In this document: in pieces, positions 8,749 through 16,890 of the stretch
Position numbering within the stretch: position 1 is the stretch's first letter
Layout of the letters: each line of letters begins with the position of its first letter
Assembly: GCA_965248955.1 (NCBI GenBank)
Contig: OZ252212.1
Span: forward strand, 1,426,001-1,490,000
Reading direction: 5' to 3'
Origin: DAOUJH01 sp965248955
GTDB lineage: Bacteria; Chloroflexota; Dehalococcoidia; Lucifugimonadales; QGNO01
Length of the DNA stretch: 64,000 bases
The notes under the pieces: generated by a model
Told to the model about the DNA's origin: nothing
Database searches by the model: none
Seen by the model: the letters and a program-made list of their open reading frames with translations, nothing else
Made by a program: the position numbers and the translations under genes

Positions 8749-9663
8749 ATGGTACTATCCAGAGGCCGCAAAAGCGAAGCCCAGGCCACGGAGGAAGGAT
8801 TGGAAGCGGAGAGCAAGTTCATCGATACCCCGGGAATAAGGCTGCACTACCTGGAGTGGCCGGGCAGCGGCCCGCCGGCGGTGCTGCTTCACGGCAGAGG
8901 CCTGTGCGCACAGGTATGGCGACCCACCGCGGAATCGCTGGCTTCACGGTTTCGCGTGGTGGCCATGGATCTGCGGGGTCACGGCGACTCCGACAAGCCG
9001 GGCAGCTATGGCTGGGAGGACGTGGCCCCGGACCTGAAGGGGTTCGTGGAAGGACTGAACCTGCGAGACATACTGCTCATTGGTCATTCGAGAGGTGCGG
9101 TGCTGGCGGCGCTAGGCGGCTCCTTCATCAGCGACCGGGTGAGAGGCGCCATTCTCATCGAGCCCGGTATGCCGGTGCACAACCCGGAGGCGGGCAGCCA
9201 TCACGACCGCAGCGCGGCGGCGAGGGTAGCCCGCAATCGCCGCTCCCTGTGGCCCAGCCGTCAGGCCATCTTCGACCGCTACTCTCAGGCGGAGGCGTTT
9301 AGGAACTGGAGAACGGACCTGCTCTGGGAGTATATAAACGGCGGGACGGAGGAGATGGACGACGGACAGGTGCAGTTGAAGTGCACGCCGGAGATAGAGG
9401 CGGAGTTCACGGCGGCGCAGGCTCCCGCCGACCAGGACGACTGGCTGGCCAGGGTCACGTTCCCCATCATGCTCATCACCAGTGAGAACCCTACGCGCCA
9501 TCCCTCGGCGAATCCGTCTTTGCGGCTATTGCAGAAAGCTGCGCCCAGCTTCGAGCACGTCATTGTGAAAGATGCGGGGCATTTCATTCCGCAGGAGAGG
9601 CCGGATGAGTTGGAAGGGGAGATCCGTCGCTTCGTGGAGAGCGGCGTGATGAGTGCGGGGTAG
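8749..9663 (+). CDS. Alpha/beta hydrolase
   Basis: Read from ATG 8749 (304 residues), after an AGGCGGGA site; the frame is open further upstream, but that stretch is antisense to the nitroreductase gene. An alpha/beta-hydrolase fold is clear: LHGRGLCAQVW (oxyanion region), AMDLRGHGDSDKP, the nucleophile elbow GHSRGA and a terminal DAGHFIPQERP with the catalytic His. The nucleophile is Ser. Likely an esterase, lipase or C-C hydrolase of unknown substrate acting in the cytoplasm. No neighbour defines a pathway. Confidence 0.85.
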   Translation: MVLSRGRKSEAQATEEGLEAESKFIDTPGIRLHYLEWPGSGPPAVLLHGRGLCAQVWRPTAESLASRFRVVAMDLRGHGDSDKPGSYGWEDVAPDLKGFVEGLNLRDILLIGHSRGAVLAALGGSFISDRVRGAILIEPGMPVHNPEAGSHHDRSAAARVARNRRSLWPSRQAIFDRYSQAEAFRNWRTDLLWEYINGGTEEMDDGQVQLKCTPEIEAEFTAAQAPADQDDWLARVTFPIMLITSENPTRHPSANPSLRLLQKAAPSFEHVIVKDAGHFIPQERPDELEGEIRRFVESGVMSAG

Positions 9664-9908
9664 GGCAGCCCTGCCGCAGACCCGCCCCCGGACAAACGGG
9701 CAAGCGGGCAAACGGACAGACACCCCCACGCTGTCATGCTGAGGAGTCGGTTGGCCTCCGTCCGACCTAGAACCACCCCCGCCGACGAAGCATCCCCCCA
9801 GCCCCGCGGGCATGGCCTCCGAGGAACGGCTGCCCCATGACCCACCAGATTGCTTCGGTTCCTCGCAACGACAAAAGGGGGGCTTGCCCGTCTGTCCGCC
9901 TGCCCGTA
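9664..9908. repeat. Intergenic stretch with two dispersed repeats
   Basis: No gene is seen. 9732-9796 (TCATGCTGAGGAG ... CGACGAAGCATC) matches 39871-39931. 9842-9872 is a unit of the GATTGCTTCG/CTCGCAACGAC family. Short runs of CGGGCAAGCGGGCAAACGG and its complement lie at both ends and may form a hairpin between the convergent hydrolase and LLM genes, acting as a two-way terminator. Confidence 0.6.
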
Positions 9909-10868
9909 CTACCCCCTGGCCAGAGGCATGATCTCTGAGGCGAAGTAGCCCATTCGCTCCAGCGTTTGGTCGAGGGTCGGCGCTTGGAAGCCAAGCATGA
10001 GATGACGCACGCCCAGCTCCTGGAACGACAGGATGTCCTCCGCTATCTGCTGAGGCGTGCCGGTGAAGATGAGGCGATCACCGCCGGGGCCGGTGTGGGC
10101 TTCTTTTTCGTTGTACCAGCCGGCGCTGAAAGCAAGGTCTATCTCCATGGGGTCGCGTCCGAACCGTTCGGCGTAGCCATGAAGACGTCGGATGGCTTCT
10201 GAAAGCTGCTGGACGGTCTGCAAGGGATAGGTGGGGTTGCTGCCGATGGGATACCAGGCATCGCCCAGGCGGGCCGCCCGGCGCAGCGCGGCGGGGCTTT
10301 CGCCGCCTATCCAGATGGGAGGATGGGGCTTCTGGACGGGCTGAGGGCTGAAGATGATGTTGGAGAAACCGGCGTATCTGCCTTCAAAGGCCGGGGCATC
10401 GCTGGTCCAGAGCTCTTTGAAAACGCGGATGTATTCGTCGCTGACGGAGCCGCGGTTGTCGAAGGGAGGCGTGCCGATGGCCTCGAACTCCTCTCGCATC
10501 CAGCCGGCGCCGCAGCCCACGGTGAGACGGCCCCCGGAAAGGTTGTCGATGGTGGAGAGTATCTTGGCGGCGTGCACGGGATTGCGGTGCGGCACCACCA
10601 TGACGGAGGAGAGCAGGCGCGCCCTTGTGGTGCGGGCGGCCAGGTAGGCGAGGAGGGTAAGCTGCTCCAGGCATTCGCCGGACTCCCAGCCGGTGAAGGA
10701 GCCGCTTTCGCTGTAGGGGTAGGTGGAGTCGATGCGGCGTGCCACCACGATGTGGTCGGAGACGCCGATGTAGCTGAATCCCATCTCCTCGCCGCCGGCG
10801 ACGAGGGTGGCCAGCATTTGCGGCGCGGACAAGGGGCCGCGGGTGGGCACGCCAAAGCCATAGTCCAT
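9909..10868 (-). CDS. LLM class F420-dependent type oxidoreductase
   Basis: A 319-residue luciferase-like TIM-barrel oxidoreductase. Recognisable parts are the N-terminal DYGFGVPTRGP, the GYIGVSDH-like VSDHIVVARR, LLSSVMVVPHRNPVHAAKILSTIDNLSGGRLTVGCGAGW (the central family signature) and PPIWIGGESPAALRRAARLGDAWYP. Enzymes of this class oxidise or reduce organic substrates with F420 or FMN; many copies occur in Chloroflexota of the SAR202 group. AGGAG precedes ATG 10868. The substrate is unknown and the gene appears to stand alone. Confidence 0.88.
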   Translation of the reverse strand: MDYGFGVPTRGPLSAPQMLATLVAGGEEMGFSYIGVSDHIVVARRIDSTYPYSESGSFTGWESGECLEQLTLLAYLAARTTRARLLSSVMVVPHRNPVHAAKILSTIDNLSGGRLTVGCGAGWMREEFEAIGTPPFDNRGSVSDEYIRVFKELWTSDAPAFEGRYAGFSNIIFSPQPVQKPHPPIWIGGESPAALRRAARLGDAWYPIGSNPTYPLQTVQQLSEAIRRLHGYAERFGRDPMEIDLAFSAGWYNEKEAHTGPGGDRLIFTGTPQQIAEDILSFQELGVRHLMLGFQAPTLDQTLERMGYFASEIMPLARG

Positions 10869-10998
10869 GTGGTCTCTCCTGCTAGGGGTTATTGGAGTAA
10901 AGGGTAATGAAATGGTGAGGGAGATGTCTACCTTTAGAGAGATTGAAGGTGGGCAAACGGGTTGAGCGTTCAGCGCCTAGGCGTCAGAGGTTGGCTGG

Positions 10999-11475
10999 TT
11001 ACACCTCGGCAGCCCAGCGGGCCAGCATCTTTTCCGGTGAGGCGATCTCCTCAAGTGAGGTGTAGTAGTAGCTCTGCCACTCGTGTTCCGGCATGCCCGT
11101 GAATAGCATGAGGTTGAGGGGGTATTGCTCCGAGTCCGTGGCGCGGCGGAAGTCGTCCCGGAAGAGGAACGTCGGCTTGCCCAGAGCGATGGCGATGCCC
11201 AGTTCCACCATGACACCCTCGTCCGGGGGCACGCCGTTGACAACGGCGAAGAGCGCATCGGCCTCCCGCACGTCTTTCACATCGGCCTGGCCGACACGGT
11301 AGGCCCAACCGGGCTTCAGTCCGGCCTCCTGGTTGTTGCGCTGGAAGGGCTCCCAGACCTCCAGCCCCAGGGATTCCAATGCGGACACCAACTCCGGCAA
11401 TACCGTGGCGCGCTGCCGGGCGGAGAAACCGTAAGCATTGGCCAGATACACGGTCTTGCGGCGACCTGTTTCCAA
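10999..11475 (-). CDS. Nucleoside 2-deoxyribosyltransferase family protein
   Basis: Read from TTG 11475 (158 residues) because a GGGGAGGG site lies just upstream; the frame continues 47 codons further but without family similarity. The fold signatures are TVYLANAYGFSARQRATVLPEL, a READALFAVVNGVPPDEGVMVELGIA segment with the nucleophilic Glu, and GKPTFLFRDD. The family cleaves or exchanges the base of 2'-deoxynucleosides, and some members hydrolyse modified nucleotides. The role here, salvage or sanitation, is inferred. A truncated relative lies at 14502-14744. Confidence 0.8.
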   Translation of the reverse strand: METGRRKTVYLANAYGFSARQRATVLPELVSALESLGLEVWEPFQRNNQEAGLKPGWAYRVGQADVKDVREADALFAVVNGVPPDEGVMVELGIAIALGKPTFLFRDDFRRATDSEQYPLNLMLFTGMPEHEWQSYYYTSLEEIASPEKMLARWAAEV

Positions 11476-11639
11476 GCATCCCTCCCCTGTGGAGCGTACT
11501 CTAACAGGCTCTAGTGGGGTTTTGCATTGGTCTCGATGTACGTCTACTCGTTGATATAGCGTAACGTATAGTGCGGCCCTGGGGCTTTCCACTCCTCCAG
11601 CTTGCTTCAAGGCCATCCTATGCCCTAATGTAGTCCTCT

Positions 11640-12962
11640 ATGCAAAGGCTGCCTACCGTTCCCATCCCCATGCCCTCCCGGCTCTACTACGGCTGGGTGA
11701 TTGTGGCTACGGCTCTGGCTATCAACATGGCCACGTCGCCGCTGAACCCGGTGGTGTTCTCGTTCTTCATAGCGCCGATGAGCGAGGAGATGGGTTGGAG
11801 CCTGGGGGCGCTGTCCCTGGCGATAACGTTCCGGCTGGTGGTAAGCGGGGTCACCGCGCCACTCATCGGGGTGATAATCGACAGGTTTGGTCCGCGGTGG
11901 CTGGGGCTCATCGCCGGTCTGGTGGCGGGAGGCAGCTTGATTGGGCTGTTCTACACACACCAGATATGGATGCTCTATCTGCTGTTCGCGGTCTCAGGCG
12001 GCGTCGGACTGGGAGGCGGGCCGGGAGGCAACCTGCTCACCCTGGTGCCCGTGGCCAAGTGGTTCGTAAGGAAACGGGGCCGCGCCATGTCCATAGCCAC
12101 CACGGGGATGGCGATAGGCACGGTCTTAATCATTCCGGCGGCGCAGTGGATAATCCAAAACACAGGCTGGCGTGAGGCGTGGGCCATTCTGGGCGTGCTG
12201 GCGGCGGCAATCACCGTTCCGTTGAGCATTCTCTTCCTACGGGGCGCACCCTCCGACCTGGGACTTCAGCCGGACGGTTTGAACGGTACGCGGACCGCGC
12301 CATCGCCCGGCAGCGCCCAGGGGTCGGGGAGGGCAGTCGAGACCGATTGGACAGCCAGGGAGGCGCTGCGGCACCCTGTGTCCTGGCTCATACTGCTCGC
12401 GTTGGGCGTGGGCGGTTTCGCACTTGCGGGCACGTTGCTTCACAGAGTGGCGTACTGGGAGGAGACGGGCATGTCGCCGGCGCTTGTCGCGTTCGGCACG
12501 GCGATGGACCCGTTCACCTTCATGTTCTCCGTGGTCGTATTCGGCGTTATTGGAGAGAGGGTGAAGATCCGGCGCCTGGCCCTCTTTGGCGGGCTGGTCT
12601 TCACCCTCTCCATGATCCCCATGATATTGTCCAGCGGTCAGACGTACACCATCTTTGCCCACAACATGATCTGGGCTACGGGAGGAGGCGCCTACATCAC
12701 GGCGAACAATCTGATCTGGCCCAACTACTTTGGACGGAGGTTTCTGGGCACCATCCGCGGCATAGTGTTCCCCGTGCAGGTGGCGGCGACCGGATTGGGG
12801 CCCCCGGTCTACGGATTTCTTCTGGATGCCGGGGTAACCCATACCACGCTATGGATGGTCTCGGCGGGCTTCTTCGCCACGTCGGGCATTCTGCTGTTCA
12901 TGGCAAGGCCGCCGCAGCGCAAGGCTGTGGCGGAGGAGGAGCCGGCCGCACTCCCGGGATAG
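11640..12962 (+). CDS. MFS transporter
   Basis: A 440-residue major facilitator with 12 predicted membrane segments in two sets of six. A loop between segments 2 and 3 reads GVIIDRFGPRW, the MFS motif A position, and the central loop (about residues 200-240) is polar. It resembles the oxalate/formate antiporter-like and monocarboxylate subgroup by the FxxPMSEEMGWS start. The SDR gene follows 10 bases later, so the pair may be an uptake and oxidation unit. An inner start (ATG 11670) is also possible. Confidence 0.85.
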   Translation: MQRLPTVPIPMPSRLYYGWVIVATALAINMATSPLNPVVFSFFIAPMSEEMGWSLGALSLAITFRLVVSGVTAPLIGVIIDRFGPRWLGLIAGLVAGGSLIGLFYTHQIWMLYLLFAVSGGVGLGGGPGGNLLTLVPVAKWFVRKRGRAMSIATTGMAIGTVLIIPAAQWIIQNTGWREAWAILGVLAAAITVPLSILFLRGAPSDLGLQPDGLNGTRTAPSPGSAQGSGRAVETDWTAREALRHPVSWLILLALGVGGFALAGTLLHRVAYWEETGMSPALVAFGTAMDPFTFMFSVVVFGVIGERVKIRRLALFGGLVFTLSMIPMILSSGQTYTIFAHNMIWATGGGAYITANNLIWPNYFGRRFLGTIRGIVFPVQVAATGLGPPVYGFLLDAGVTHTTLWMVSAGFFATSGILLFMARPPQRKAVAEEEPAALPG

Positions 12963-12972
12963 GAGGCGTTTC

Positions 12973-13743
12973 ATGGAATTGGAAGGAAAGGTGGCCGTTG
13001 TCACCGGCGGCGCTGCAGGAATAGGCAAGGCAATTGTCACCGCCCTGGCGGCAAAGGGGGCTGCCATTGCCATTGCCGACATCGATCAGAGCCTGGCCAT
13101 GGAAACGTCGCAGGAACTGGAGGCCTTGGGCAACACGGCGGGTGTCTTCGTCTGCGACGTATCGGACTCGGCGCAGGTGGAGCGGTTGTTCCAAGGAGTG
13201 GTTGGCTCCTACGGAAGGGTCGACATCCTGGTGAACGACGCTGGAGTGGGGCATAACTCCGGCGTACTGGAGATAACCGAGGCGGAGTGGGACCGCATAA
13301 TGTCGGTGAACCTGAAGGGCGCCTTCCTCTGCTCACGGGCCGCAGCCAGGGCTATGATAGACCAGGGCGAGGGCGGTCGCATTGTAAGCATAGCGTCCAC
13401 GGCGGGAGAGAATGCGCGGGTTAACAGCGCGGCGTACTCGGCGTCCAAGGCGGGCTTGCTGCAGTTCACCCGGGTGCTGGCGATGGAGCTGGGCCCGCAC
13501 GCCGTCACTGTCAACGCGGTGGCTCCGGGACTCACAATGACCGATTCGCCAGTGTGGAACCCGCCCAGCGAGGCTTATCAGAAGGCGTTCATTGAGCAGA
13601 CGGCGCTGGGGAGAACGGGGACGCCGGAGGATATAGCTGAGGCCGTGGCGTTTCTTGCCTCGCCGCAGGCGGGGTACATCACGGGACAGGCGCTATTTGT
13701 GGATGGAGGTTACTCCGCGGGCAAGCTCTCGGTTAGGGGTTGA
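12973..13743 (+). CDS. SDR family oxidoreductase
   Basis: A 256-residue classical short-chain dehydrogenase. Cofactor motif VVTGGAAGIGKAI (11-23), an acidic residue at the end of the second strand (IADID, pointing to NAD), LVNDAGVGHNSG in place of NNAG, the catalytic Ser in IVSIASTAG, the YSASK catalytic Tyr/Lys, and PG near the C-terminus of the Rossmann part. It likely oxidises a hydroxyl substrate imported by the neighbouring MFS carrier. The final codons and the stop are inside a 32-base direct repeat that recurs at 14331-14362. Confidence 0.9.
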   Translation: MELEGKVAVVTGGAAGIGKAIVTALAAKGAAIAIADIDQSLAMETSQELEALGNTAGVFVCDVSDSAQVERLFQGVVGSYGRVDILVNDAGVGHNSGVLEITEAEWDRIMSVNLKGAFLCSRAAARAMIDQGEGGRIVSIASTAGENARVNSAAYSASKAGLLQFTRVLAMELGPHAVTVNAVAPGLTMTDSPVWNPPSEAYQKAFIEQTALGRTGTPEDIAEAVAFLASPQAGYITGQALFVDGGYSAGKLSVRG

Positions 13744-13750
13744 GGGGGGC
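13719..13750. repeat. 32-bp direct repeat, left copy (end of the SDR gene)
   Basis: GGGCAAGCTCTCGGTTAGGG and the following G-rich bases recur at 14331-14362 with one or two changes. The copies bracket the lipoprotein gene 13790-14308. The left copy contains the native SDR stop codon. Confidence 0.8.
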
Positions 13751-13789
13751 GTGCTCCGGAGCACCTCTTGGGTGTATTCTGAGTAGGCT

Positions 13790-14308
13790 ATGAGTACGGC
13801 GTTGGTGAAGGGCATCTTAGGTTCATTTGTGCTTGCAATGACGCTGCTTGCATGCTCAGACTCAACTGGTACGACTGTTCCATCTGAAACCGCTACGATA
13901 TCGACCGTGGATATCCAGGGTTGCTTAGTGACGATTCCGAACGGTCAGGGCCCACCGGGGCCTGAGTTGACAAGTCCTAATCACCACGGAGGCGATGGAC
14001 TTTGGACAGTCCTCTCGTCGGATGGGGTCATAGAATTTGTGCCGGATGGTCCTGGGGCCATGCTGGAGGACGGATCTTTATCAATGAAGTTCGTGTGGTG
14101 GCGTGGGGTAATCGGGCCGCTGGAGATCACAGGACGGAGGCTGGACGCCTCGGCTCCTCCTCTCCGTACCGATATTCCTGAGGGATACGGGGAGGATGGC
14201 ATACAAGCAAGCGGTCTCATTTTTCCTTCCCCTGGATGCTGGGAAGTCACCGGCAGGGTTGGAGAAGTTGAACTGACATTTACAACTCTAGTGGTCAAGA
14301 AGGGCTAG
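13790..14308 (+). CDS. Putative lipoprotein of unknown function
   Basis: A 172-residue protein with a lipoprotein signal: a basic start, a hydrophobic stretch and the lipobox LLAC, with the modified Cys at residue 22. The mature part is strand-rich, has many Pro and Gly residues and contains GCWEVTGRVGEVELTFTTLVV near the end. This resembles a small extracellular beta-sandwich. It would be anchored on the outer face of the cytoplasmic membrane. It sits between two copies of the 3' end of the SDR gene and was probably inserted there. No enzyme motif is seen. Confidence 0.7.
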   Translation: MSTALVKGILGSFVLAMTLLACSDSTGTTVPSETATISTVDIQGCLVTIPNGQGPPGPELTSPNHHGGDGLWTVLSSDGVIEFVPDGPGAMLEDGSLSMKFVWWRGVIGPLEITGRRLDASAPPLRTDIPEGYGEDGIQASGLIFPSPGCWEVTGRVGEVELTFTTLVVKKG

Positions 14309-14330
14309 GTGAGTCGTCTTTCCGAGCCGA

Positions 14331-14362
14331 GGGCAAGCTCTCGGTTAGGGGGTGAGGGGGCG
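14331..14362. repeat. 32-bp direct repeat, right copy
   Basis: Second copy of the SDR 3' end (see 13719-13750). It is followed by 14371-14403, a palindromic repeat of the CTGGATGCCCG/CGGGCATGAC family also found near 30394, 35230 and 35291. Confidence 0.8.
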
Positions 14363-14501
14363 CGGCCCCGCCGCCCCTGGATGCCCGTCGTCACGGGCAT
14401 GACGCACCAACCGTGGTTTCCATGCGGCCTGCTCCGTTCCTGATGCGAGTGTTGCGCGCCACGCCTACGCCAGCCGACCCTGCTCTCCCTCTGAGCGGGC
14501 G

Positions 14502-14744
14502 ATGCGCCGTGACGGCTGGTGCGGCGGGGCAAGGGGCGGCGTCTACTACGAGGCAGGGTTTGCACACGGGCTAGACTTGCCCGTTATATTTACATGCAGA
14601 AAGGATGCAGTGGAAACGTTGCACTTCGACACCGAACATTACAGCCACATAGTCTGGAACACCCCGGCCGACCTGCGCGAGAAGCTGAAGAACCGCATCC
14701 TTGCTGTGATTGGGGAAGGCCGCGAGGTTCACAGAAGCCCATGA
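14502..14744 (+). pseudogene. 5'-truncated remnant of a deoxyribosyltransferase-like protein
   Basis: Eighty codons are open, but only the last part looks like protein: GGVYYEAGFAHGLDLPVIFTCRKD, then HFDTEHYSHIVWNTPADLREKLKNRI. This matches the C-terminal half of a family related to nucleoside 2-deoxyribosyltransferases found in defence-like contexts. The N-terminal half, with its nucleotide-binding loop, is missing. A real start codon with a ribosome site is not seen, so this is a remnant left by deletion or insertion. Confidence 0.6.
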
Positions 14745-14750
14745 CTACCC

Positions 14751-14794
14751 TCACCGAAGCCGACGTTGAACAGGACTGGCTGTAGCAGGTAGGC
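14751..14794 (+). pseudogene. Remnant of an HsdR-like gene start (copy 1)
   Basis: The frame from ATG 14751 reads MTTLTEADVEQDWL and then stops. MTTLTEADVEQ is how many type I restriction HsdR subunits begin. A second, diverged copy of the same start lies at 15574. Both are cut off after some ten to twenty codons and both are followed by the RAYT-type repeat. Confidence 0.5.
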
Positions 14795-14841
14795 CGCGCT
14801 GGACTGTCGGGCGGGGCTTAGGTGGCAGACGTCCCACGGGC

Positions 14842-14947
14842 CGGACATGCCGGTCATATTCATAGCATCGCCATGATCGACCTGTATTGTAGGGGTATCC
14901 CTCGTGGATACCCAGGAGAGGGCAAACCACAAGGGTTGCCCCTACGT
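14842..14947. repeat. RAYT-flanking repeat, left copy, with palindromic REP unit
   Basis: About 106 bases that recur at 15657-15762 with only small indels. The last 57 bases (14889-14945) begin GTAGGGG and end CCCCTAC and hold two nested hairpins (TATCC/GGATA and GGGCAA/TTGCCC), a typical REP/BIME structure. A third unit lies inside the transposase gene at 15253-15329. Confidence 0.85.
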
Positions 14948-14979
14948 GGGGACGATTATGTGCAGGGAAAGGATGACGT

Positions 14980-15567
14980 ATGGATAGCATCCCTGAAGCG
15001 CGACGCCGGCGCTCGATTCGTCTGAAGGGCTACGATTATTCCCGTACCGGCGCGTATTTCGTGACCACCGTTACCCAAAACAGGTTGTGCCTCTTCGGAG
15101 ACGTGGTTGGAGATGAGATGCACCTCAACGAGGCGGGTATAATGGCACAAGAGATGTGGGAAACGCTGCCACACCGGTTCCCGGGTATAGACCTGGATGC
15201 GTTTGTTATCATGCCGAACCACATTCACGGTATCATCGCAATTAACGAACCCGTAGGGGCGTCCGTCGTGAGCGCCCAAGACAATAGCATGGCAACAGGA
15301 GAGAGGGCAACCACAAGGGTTGCCCCTACGTTGGGGGACGTGATGGGAGCGTACAAATCCCTGACAACCATAGAGTACGCCAGAGGCGTGACCACATGGG
15401 GGTGGCAGTCTTTCGACAGGCGTCTGTGGCAACGCAACTACTACGAACGCGTCATCCGGGACGGGCGCGAATTAGACCGCGCCAGGGAATACATAGCGAA
15501 CAACCCGATGCAATGGGCGCTGGACAGTGAGAACCCGGATGTCGCCTCAACGCTGCCCCTGCGGTAG
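14980..15567 (+). CDS. REP-associated tyrosine transposase (RAYT, IS200-like Y1 family)
   Basis: A 195-residue Y1-type transposase. RLKGYDYSRTGAYFVTTVTQNR opens the domain, FVIMPNHIHGIIA holds the His-x-His metal site, and RLWQRNYYERVIRDGRELDRAREYIANNP holds the catalytic Tyr region. RAYTs cut and move REP palindromes at single-stranded DNA. The gene is bracketed by two copies of a REP-bearing repeat, and codons 92-117 (15253-15329) are themselves a REP palindrome inserted in frame between the HUH motif and the catalytic helix. ATG 14980 follows GGAAAGGA. The protein appears intact. Confidence 0.9.
   Translation: MDSIPEARRRRSIRLKGYDYSRTGAYFVTTVTQNRLCLFGDVVGDEMHLNEAGIMAQEMWETLPHRFPGIDLDAFVIMPNHIHGIIAINEPVGASVVSAQDNSMATGERATTRVAPTLGDVMGAYKSLTTIEYARGVTTWGWQSFDRRLWQRNYYERVIRDGRELDRAREYIANNPMQWALDSENPDVASTLPLR
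15253..15329. repeat. REP palindrome inside the RAYT coding sequence
   Basis: Seventy-seven bases beginning GTAGGGGC and ending GCCCCTAC, with the same inner GGGCAACCACAAGGGTTGCC hairpin as the flanking REP units. It is read in frame as V-G-A-S ... T-T-R-V-A-P-T. It supplies a linker between the metal site and the catalytic Tyr of the transposase. Confidence 0.8.
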
Positions 15568-15573
15568 ACTCCC

Positions 15574-15645
15574 AATGACCACCCTCACTGAAGCCGACGT
15601 TGAGGAAGTGGTTTATGAAATGCCCACGCGGGACACGCGGTGTTG
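15574..15645 (+). pseudogene. Remnant of an HsdR-like gene start (copy 2)
   Basis: ATG 15574 reads MTTLTEADVEEVVYEMPTRD and stops after 23 codons. It is a diverged second copy of the fragment at 14751. The duplication includes the base run upstream of the REP repeat, so the whole unit (hsdR start plus REP) was present on both sides of the transposase gene. Confidence 0.5.
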
Positions 15646-15656
15646 AACCATCGCGT

Positions 15657-15762
15657 CGGACATTGCCGGTCATATTCATAGCATCGCCATGATCGACCTG
15701 TATTGTAGGGGTATCCCTCGTGGATACCAGGAGAGGGCAAACCACAAGGGTTGCCCCTACGT
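15657..15762. repeat. RAYT-flanking repeat, right copy, with palindromic REP unit
   Basis: Right partner of 14842-14947. The palindrome is at 15705-15760. The copies are in direct orientation. Confidence 0.85.
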
Positions 15763-15788
15763 GTTTTCCCGCGAACATGAGCGTGCTG

Positions 15789-16268
15789 TCAGGACTCGAG
15801 GCAGACAGGCTCTCCCAGGTTGAGTATCACGTTCCACTCTTCTTCCGTGACGGGTTGGATGGAGAGGCGGTTGCCGCGTTTGAGAACGCCCATGTCTGCC
15901 AGCTGCGGCACCCCTTTCAACTCGTCGCGGGTCACTATGCGGGTGAACCGTTCCAGCGGTTTTAGGTCTACCATGTACCAGATTGGGTTGTCCGGCGTGC
16001 TCTTGGGGTCGGGATGGTCTGATCCTGTGTCCCATGCCGTGTCGTCGGGGTAGCCTTCACGGACCACCTCGGCGGTACCAACAATGGCTATGGGGTCGGT
16101 GTTGCTGTGATAGAAGAGAACGCCGTCGCCCGCTTTGACCTCGTCTCGCAGGTAGTTGCGCGCCTTGAAGTTGCGTACCCCGTCCCACTCGGCCACACCG
16201 TCGTTGACTAGGTCGTCGAAGGAGTATGCGCCAGGCTCCGATTTGAACAGCCAGTAACGCCTTGCCAT
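15789..16268 (-). CDS. EVE domain-containing protein
   Basis: Read from ATG 16268 (159 residues), which has AGGAGG six bases upstream; 14 further open codons upstream lack support. It is a PUA-like EVE domain: RYWLFKSEPGAYSFDDL at the start, WDGVRNFKARNYLRDEVKAGDGVLFYHSNTDP, then IWYMVDLKPLERF. EVE domains bind modified bases in DNA or RNA through an aromatic cage, and bacterial members are common near restriction or repair genes. It is divergent from the tag gene for 3-methyladenine repair, which fits a link to base modification. Confidence 0.88.
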   Translation of the reverse strand: MARRYWLFKSEPGAYSFDDLVNDGVAEWDGVRNFKARNYLRDEVKAGDGVLFYHSNTDPIAIVGTAEVVREGYPDDTAWDTGSDHPDPKSTPDNPIWYMVDLKPLERFTRIVTRDELKGVPQLADMGVLKRGNRLSIQPVTEEEWNVILNLGEPVCLES

Positions 16269-16428
16269 GGTTTCGCCTCCTGCATGGAAGACCCTTGCGT
16301 TCACCCCCATCTCAATCTTCCCCCGTCAAGGGGGAAGAGGTTTTGCAAGGTCTGCATGGAATTATAGCGGACACTTTTCGTATAGAATACGGATTCTATT
16401 CGATAGTCAACAGTTCCAAGGAGAAGAG

Positions 16429-16890
16429 ATGCCCAGCAGCGAAATGAAGGCCCCCGATCAGATCAATCCCCAAAGCCTGGGCGATTACCTGGACGTTATG
16501 AGCAAGGCTGTCTTCCAGACCGGCATCTCCTGGAAGGTTGTGGAGAACAAGTGGCCGGGGACAAGAGAGGTATTCCACAACTTCGATGCGGAGAGGGTGG
16601 CAAGCATGTCCCTGGGCGAAATAGACATGATAGCCGGGGATACGCGGGTGATCCGCAACCGCCGCAAGATAGAGGCCATTGTGGGCAACGCGATCAAGAT
16701 GGTGGAACTGGCCAAGCAGCACGGTTCTTTCAAGAGCTACCTCGGGTCCCACGGCGGCTTCGAGGGAACGGTTGCCGCTCTGCGCAAGGAGTTCAAGTTC
16801 CTTGGCGATACGGGGGCGTACTATCTGCTGTACGTGGTAGGTGAAGAGGTGCCCTCGCACGAGGAGTGGATGGAGTCGAGAGGCAGATGA
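16429..16890 (+). CDS. tag: DNA-3-methyladenine glycosylase I family protein
   Basis: Read from ATG 16429 with AAGGAG upstream (153 residues). Family blocks visible are SKAVFQTGISWKVVENKWPG, a DAERVASMSLGEIDMIAGDTRVIRNRRKIEAIVGNA stretch, and GDTGAYYLLYVVGEEVPSHEEW. Tag proteins excise 3-methyladenine from DNA with an HhH-fold. This one is shorter than E. coli Tag (187) and lacks the N-terminal Cys and C-terminal His/Cys of its zinc site, so the ligand or substrate may differ. It overlaps pdxH by four bases. Confidence 0.8.
   Translation: MPSSEMKAPDQINPQSLGDYLDVMSKAVFQTGISWKVVENKWPGTREVFHNFDAERVASMSLGEIDMIAGDTRVIRNRRKIEAIVGNAIKMVELAKQHGSFKSYLGSHGGFEGTVAALRKEFKFLGDTGAYYLLYVVGEEVPSHEEWMESRGR

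Noticed and set aside
9285..9845. Open frame antisense to the alpha/beta hydrolase end and the following gap
   Set aside because: It mixes the antisense of a real gene with repeat sequence and has no recognisable product.
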